Assembly: GCF_037975245.1 (NCBI RefSeq)
Contig: NC_092567.1
Span: forward strand, 19,538,876 to 19,602,875
Source: Apostichopus japonicus
Taxonomy: Eukaryota > Echinodermata > Holothuroidea > Aspidochirotida > Stichopodidae
DNA: 64,000 bases
Direction of reading: 5' to 3'
Each line of letters starts with the position of its first letter. Position 1 is the stretch's first letter. A model generated the notes under the pieces. It was given only the letters and a program-made list of their open reading frames with translations. It made no database searches and was not told the DNA's origin. Position numbers and translations under genes: made by a program. Positions 59,443-64,000 of the stretch are shown one piece after another.

Positions 59443-60301
59443 CAGCGACGTAGCCAGGAATTTGAAAGGTGGAGCACTTTTTGCGATTGATATGGGGGAG
59501 GGTCTAAGGGGAGGGGTGTCCCCCTCCACTTTGATATATTTTGAACAATGGAAGGTCCTTAGATGAGATCTGGTGCAATGTTTTACCAGTTTCATCATTA
59601 TCATATGATACCATTATTATCAGCAGATTTTGTTTCCTTTTTGAATTCTTTTACATGTTCTTTTATAATATATCAGAAAGACAAAAATAGTACTCTTTTA
59701 CAATTTTTTTCCGGTAGGATGATTCTTGTTTATTGTCTGGACTTTAATACATTTGACGAACTTAACTGATGGACAATATAAACTTTCATATTTTGTAAGA
59801 CAGCCAGATGTGCAGTGGCCAAAAAACAAATATCGTTATCGCAGTGTATTAACAGTGTAATCATTATTTATAGGAAGTGTGTATCACGTACGATTGCGAG
59901 CTTAGCTTCATATCATGCTGTTAGTGCAACAACAATTAGGAATCATAGATGATAGAAAGGATGAAAACGCACGTTGTCGACGCCGTTGTGCATACGGTTC
60001 GTGACACTCCATCGAGTGCGGTTGGGTAGGCAATATGTATTTTATTACACAGTGGCCAACTGTAGGCTTGTAATAGGCTAAATTTAGCTAATTACAGCTG
60101 CCAAACTAAGTAGTTGAATCAGTTGGCCTGAATGTTACTACGATTATAATCGAGTTAACGGAGCTGACGAGTATTCAAGATCAAAAGAGCACTGACATAA
60201 TTACCATGCTAAAAAACAACAGTTTAAAAAAAAAAATCGACACTGAGGGGGGGGGGGGGGGGAGCAGTCGCTCCCCCTGCTCTACCCTGGCGACGTCCCT
60301 G
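59443..60301 (-). mobile_element. hAT-like element, 859 bp, relative of 10490-12687
   Basis: The ends are CAGCGACGTAGCCAGG and, inward from the right, CAGGGACGTCGCCAGGG. The exact 8-bp duplication tactgtag is at 59435-59442 and 60302-60309. Its right part matches the left part of the 2.2-kb element in reverse (taggcaatatgtattttatta, ccaactgtaggcttg). From 60310 to 60945 no gene is seen. Confidence 0.9.
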
Positions 60302-60953
60302 TACTGTAGTCAGTGTTAAGTCCCGCTTTCAGAGCACTCGTTTTGTCAGTACCAGCAGTATTAATATCATGTTTCTATCAGATCAAGGTTAGGAACTGCA
60401 TGTTAGCACTCTCAATACCAGTGCTTTGAGAGCATGATATTGGTGTACACTTTAGAGAGGTATTAGCATTGGGAATTTGTCCCAATAGCTGTAAAGAATG
60501 AGTCAATACATTCATAATTCATTGGGTTGGCTGGAATATTGACAGCTATGAAATTGAAAGTGCAAATGCGACTCTTCCATTGAAACAATTTGATATTGGT
60601 CATTTGTACTGAGCACTGTCCATCACGATAGGCAAATGTAGCCTACATGTTAGAGTAGAATAATGAGATTATGACTACCCAACGTTTCCGATCTTCCCGT
60701 TTTACACATTCCGTTTCAATTTTAGTGTATTCTGGACAGATGATGCTTGAAATGTCATATAAATATCCAAATGCAATCGCCTCTCACGTTCAACGTCGAA
60801 CGGAAAGGTTCTAAACTCTTATTTTTTCATTGAAAGGAAGTGCAAGAAAATGTTAATAGGTACCCTACCGGTAAGAATATTAAAAATGAAAACCAATATC
60901 TAAATATACGTTTCATTAATTAATTAATTAATTAAATAATTAATAGCGTCAAA

Positions 60954-61205
60954 CATAGGCGTAGGAGCCTTGATTTTCACCCAAAAAATTGAGAAAACAC
61001 TACAAATTTTTCTTCTTTCAGTAGGTGCCCGAAAAATTCTCAGTATATTGCCCGAATTTTCAGCCAAAAGATGGAAACCACATTGCAAATTTTTCTTCTT
61101 TCAGTAGGTGCCCGAAAAATTCTCAGCATATTGCCCGAATTTTCACCAGAACTTTTGGTTGGGGGGGGGGGGGGGGGCTGCAGTCCCCCGCCTCCTACGC
61201 CTATG
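60954..61205. mobile_element. small hAT-like MITE, 252 bp
   Basis: The inverted ends are CATAGGCGTAGGAGCC (left) and CATAGGCGTAGGAGGC inward from the right. The target duplication gcgtcaaa / gcgtccaa (60946-60953, 61206-61213) differs at one base. The interior has a tandem 83-bp repeat (gtaggtgcccgaaaaattctc at 61021 and 61104) and a run of about 18 G. Confidence 0.75.
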
Positions 61206-61239
61206 GCGTCCAAAATCAGCATTTACAAAATAAGTGATC

Positions 61240-61654
61240 ATCTCCAGCTCGCAAATATCCATAGAAAGCTAGGGTATGTTCTTCTTTGTTACATAGCCTA
61301 ATATGTAATGAACTTAATGAAGTGCTTTATCTTTCCATGGTAATGCACTTTCCATGGGATATGTTTGTATTACATACCCTTCAAATTTATGCCTGACTGT
61401 GATACTAATAATGTCATCTGTTGTGTTCCATTTTGAGAAATTATGCCAATTAGATACATTAGCCAAATTATGCCTATGAGATATAAATACATTTCTCGAG
61501 CTAGCAATCATATTGTAATCATTAAAGCTATAAGGGTCTGTTATGTTCCCTTTGTACAATGATCTGCCATTCGCATTGTAACTGGTAGATATCTGCTTTG
61601 GATACGCCATTCAGCTAAAACCAAAATATATATTTTTTTAGCAGCACTGCATAT

Positions 61655-61707
<53 letters not shown>

Positions 61708-61985
61708 CGTATTGGCGTTGACGGTCCTTGTGGTGTGTTTGAACGAGGAATATACAGATTCTTTCGCTTAATGAAACTCTTTGTGATATCTCTCCGTACA
61801 GATGGTTCTACTTTTGAGCTTCTATTAAGAGACAGGAAAAGAGATCTTAAAATTAATATACTACCAATTCGGCGGATGGGAATCTATAGTTATATTACAT
61901 CAAACTTGACAGAGGTTTGAGGCTTAAAGCTAAATTTCTAAGGCATCCAAATTTTCAGTTTTCGGTAGAAGAAAAACAACCCAAC
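61240..61985. repeat. dispersed repeat, copy B
   Basis: Counterpart of 34895-35575, carrying an (AT)n expansion that is absent from copy A. No gene from 61986 to 62151. Confidence 0.65.
61659..61706. repeat. (AT)n microsatellite
   Basis: About 24 TA units inside the dispersed repeat. Confidence 0.95.
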
Positions 61986-62151
61986 ATACAAAAATCCCAA
62001 AACGAAACAAACAAGGTTGATATGTTGTAGCCTGCTAATGTAGCTCGACCTCATTTCCTTTTGAAGCAACCTCAAGGCTCACTGAAGGGTACGTAATTGA
62101 ACTTATCTTCAAGTTCATAATTTAAGAGCTCTTTATACAGTGAAACAAGGC

Positions 62152-62523
62152 AGTGGCGGAGCGTCCATATAGACAGGGGGGCGAATGCCCCCCTGACGGA
62201 CTCTAATGGACTGCTGGCGCCCTTTCCAGCTTTTTACCACGTTTTACTTATTCGCGATTATTTACTTTTTTATTGCGCTCTCATCTACTTATTGACATTT
62301 GTCACATTTTGTTGGCGATGACACCTATTTATTCTTCGTTTATCTGCAAATTAGCAAGGCCAGGAAAGGGTCATTTCCGGCGATCTAGGAAGTATCTTTA
62401 CTCAAAAAAATTTCTGTACGCTCCGCGCCAACCAGTGGTGGCGCTCCGCTTAGATAATGTCGAAAGCGCCCCTACAGACCATTCTCGCCCCCCCCCTTCA
62501 CAATACCCCTAGCTCCGCCACTG
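62152..62523 (+). mobile_element. hAT-like MITE family D, copy 3 (372 bp)
   Basis: The ends are CAGTGGCGGAGCGTCC and, inward from the right, CAGTGGCGGAGCTAGGGG. The exact 8-bp duplication aaacaagg is at 62144-62151 and 62524-62531. This copy occupies an independent site. From 62532 to 62854 there is a poly-G run (62759-62770) and no gene. Confidence 0.92.
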
Positions 62524-62854
62524 AAACAAGGTATGAAAAAGTTATGGCATTGCGATGCATGGTCAGACACTTTTGAGAGGACAAAAACGAAATATAGGTG
62601 GAGTGAAGTAATGAGAAGGAAGATGTATATAGGACCAAGTTGGGTAAATTAAGTAAAGTGTGAACGTTTTTGGAATGGTACAGATCCAGCCAGTGGATTT
62701 GCTAGTATACCCCAGTGATTTTAATGAGAAAGGAAGGGAGGGAGAAAGAGTTTGACACGGGGGGGGGGGGACGACGATTTGAGGGTCATCGTGATCGGGC
62801 CAGGGCAATGACAACGTTCATATTTTCTTTAGGTCCTGCATTTTGTCTATCGAC

Positions 62855-64000
62855 CTACGGTTCTTTTGGGATTTTGTCTGTCGTGCACCAAAATGCAAAA
62901 TGCTTACAATTATACTCTCTAATGTTATAACGCTGTTGCTCTGACAGCTGACTGCGAGCTCGCTCGATGACCTTATCGGCTGGAAATACGTCATCTGCAT
63001 GATGCTCGACTTTTTCGATATTTTTGCAGAAACCGACTGTCTCCTTTATCACACCCTTTCCATATGTAAATCTAATCACGTCAAATGTCTTCTCAACAGT
63101 GTTCACTTCAACAACAATCATATGACACCTTGGATGGAGCCACCACTTGTAAAGCACAACTTGATCACCAGGTTTTAGGTCTTCTATATTTTTAACAGAC
63201 CAACTCTTGTGTTTAGTCATACGTTTAGCCATTCCCTTGGCAACACTTCTTGTCACTGACGAATCGTTCCCGTCAGCTTCCTCACTAGACTGTGAACCGT
63301 ACGACAGGGCCGACGTCGAGTCCCGATTGACGACTCCAACTTGACGAATCTTCTGATCAAAAAGTTTTCCATTGATAAATATCCCAACTTGTACAGAACT
63401 ATCACACAATATGTCGTCTTTGGATCGAATTTTACGAAGGCCCATTTTACATTCGTCATGTTTATCACGGTAAAGACAAACCTTTCTCAGGTACTTATGA
63501 ATGGATCCGAGAACTACCATCATACAATGTTCTTCGCCATCGGTGTTATTCTTTATCGTGTTGTAAATATCCGTGAAGTTCAAGCACAGGCCAATATCAC
63601 AAAGAACTGCAATCACACCCATATTCATATCTTTCATGATCCCTTCAAAGTCACTGAGTGCGTCTTTCGCAGAACTCATTCTCTTGAACTTGACTGATAT
63701 ACGACTGTGTAACTCCTCACCACCAGCTTCTGCGACTGCACCGAAGAAGCAACATATAATACGCTCTTCGAGGAAACCCTGGTGCTTTCCTATTTTGCAG
63801 AATAAAGCAAAGTCTTTACAAACGTTTTGCCTAATATGGTAACCTCTTTCACCTCTCCATGCATTAGCCCTGGCCAAGGTCAGGCTGACGTGATTCGATC
63901 GGGTACCAGTGTTGAAGTCACAGCGATAGATGAGTTTGGATTTCTTTTTAAAATCTACCACATTCTCTTCTATAACCTCTGTCTGCAATTTTACACCAGT
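62855..64000 (-). CDS. two-domain LRAT-like protein, 5' end beyond window (381 aa visible)
   Basis: The open frame continues past the right edge, so the start is not in the window; the TTG at 63986-63988 is not a credible start. Visible part, numbered from the edge: the end of an N-terminal LRAT-like domain with QNVCKDFALFC (Cys61 kept, but Lys-Asp replaces the Glu-His of the usual N-C-E-H block). Then comes a moderately hydrophobic stretch (about 120-170) and a long polar Ser/Lys-rich linker (about 185-265). The C-terminal LRAT-like domain has KPGDQVVLYKWW, PRCHMIV (Cys292, His293), VIRFTY with Arg310 at the second-His place, and YNCKHFAFWC with Cys365. It is clearly homologous to the 504-residue protein but lacks its Gly/Ala-rich membrane-type segment. 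LRAT-like, NlpC/P60 superfamily; reaction unknown. Confidence 0.88.
   Translation of the reverse strand, partial: TGVKLQTEVIEENVVDFKKKSKLIYRCDFNTGTRSNHVSLTLARANAWRGERGYHIRQNVCKDFALFCKIGKHQGFLEERIICCFFGAVAEAGGEELHSRISVKFKRMSSAKDALSDFEGIMKDMNMGVIAVLCDIGLCLNFTDIYNTIKNNTDGEEHCMMVVLGSIHKYLRKVCLYRDKHDECKMGLRKIRSKDDILCDSSVQVGIFINGKLFDQKIRQVGVVNRDSTSALSYGSQSSEEADGNDSSVTRSVAKGMAKRMTKHKSWSVKNIEDLKPGDQVVLYKWWLHPRCHMIVVEVNTVEKTFDVIRFTYGKGVIKETVGFCKNIEKVEHHADDVFPADKVIERARSQLSEQQRYNIREYNCKHFAFWCTTDKIPKEP

Noticed and set aside
63986-63988. Start codon of the last LRAT-like gene at a TTG
   Set aside because: The frame stays open to the window edge and homology to the 504-residue protein continues, so the true start is outside.

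Overview
The window looks like nuclear DNA from an animal, most probably a marine invertebrate deuterostome (echinoderm-like). That assignment is an inference from the gene and repeat style, and I cannot name a species. There are no bacterial-type operons, rRNAs or convincing tRNA genes. Most of the sequence is AT-rich, non-coding and packed with DNA transposons (hAT-like elements with 8-bp target duplications, one TTAA element, one large TA-flanked element, a fold-back element), SINE-like pieces, minisatellites and microsatellites.

The only confident protein-coding genes are six members of one LRAT-like family (NlpC/P60 superfamily; papain-like fold with a Cys in an N-C-[EK]-H block), all on the minus strand. 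Four are short, one-domain proteins of 140-141 residues (3257-3679, 9050-9472, 24428-24853, 31592-32017). One is a complete 504-residue protein with two LRAT-like domains separated by a glycine/alanine-rich membrane-type segment (42258-43772). One is a second two-domain protein that runs off the right edge (62855-64000). The short proteins correspond to the C-terminal domain of the long ones.

Layout: 1-1400 is a 194-bp satellite array and its decayed flank. About 1676-39600 consists of four tandem segmental-duplication units (U1-U4), each with one short LRAT-like gene at the same relative place. U2 and U3 are nearly identical over several kilobases. U2 carries a 2.2-kb hAT element at 10490-12687, and the uninterrupted site survives in U3. 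U3 is interrupted by a 6.2-kb TA-flanked DNA transposon at 17884-24095, which has inverted ends, 11-bp-phased subterminal repeats and remains of a split gene resembling DUF4806. U4 carries a TTAA-flanked element at 37861-38476, whose empty sites survive in U2 and U3. From 44000 to 62850 is transposon-rich DNA: a fold-back element, a three-level nest of insertions, an inverted copy of part of that nest, several hAT-like elements with clear 8-bp duplications, and two SINE-like sequences. The last LRAT-like gene closes the window.

Working together: the genes are paralogues, not a pathway. The long proteins keep a full His/His/Cys-like set in the N-terminal domain (where visible). Every C-terminal-type domain keeps the Cys but has Arg where the second His is expected. 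The family is therefore plausibly a mixture of active and altered LRAT-like enzymes, possibly membrane-associated, expanding by local duplication. No function has been shown, and none is claimed beyond family membership.
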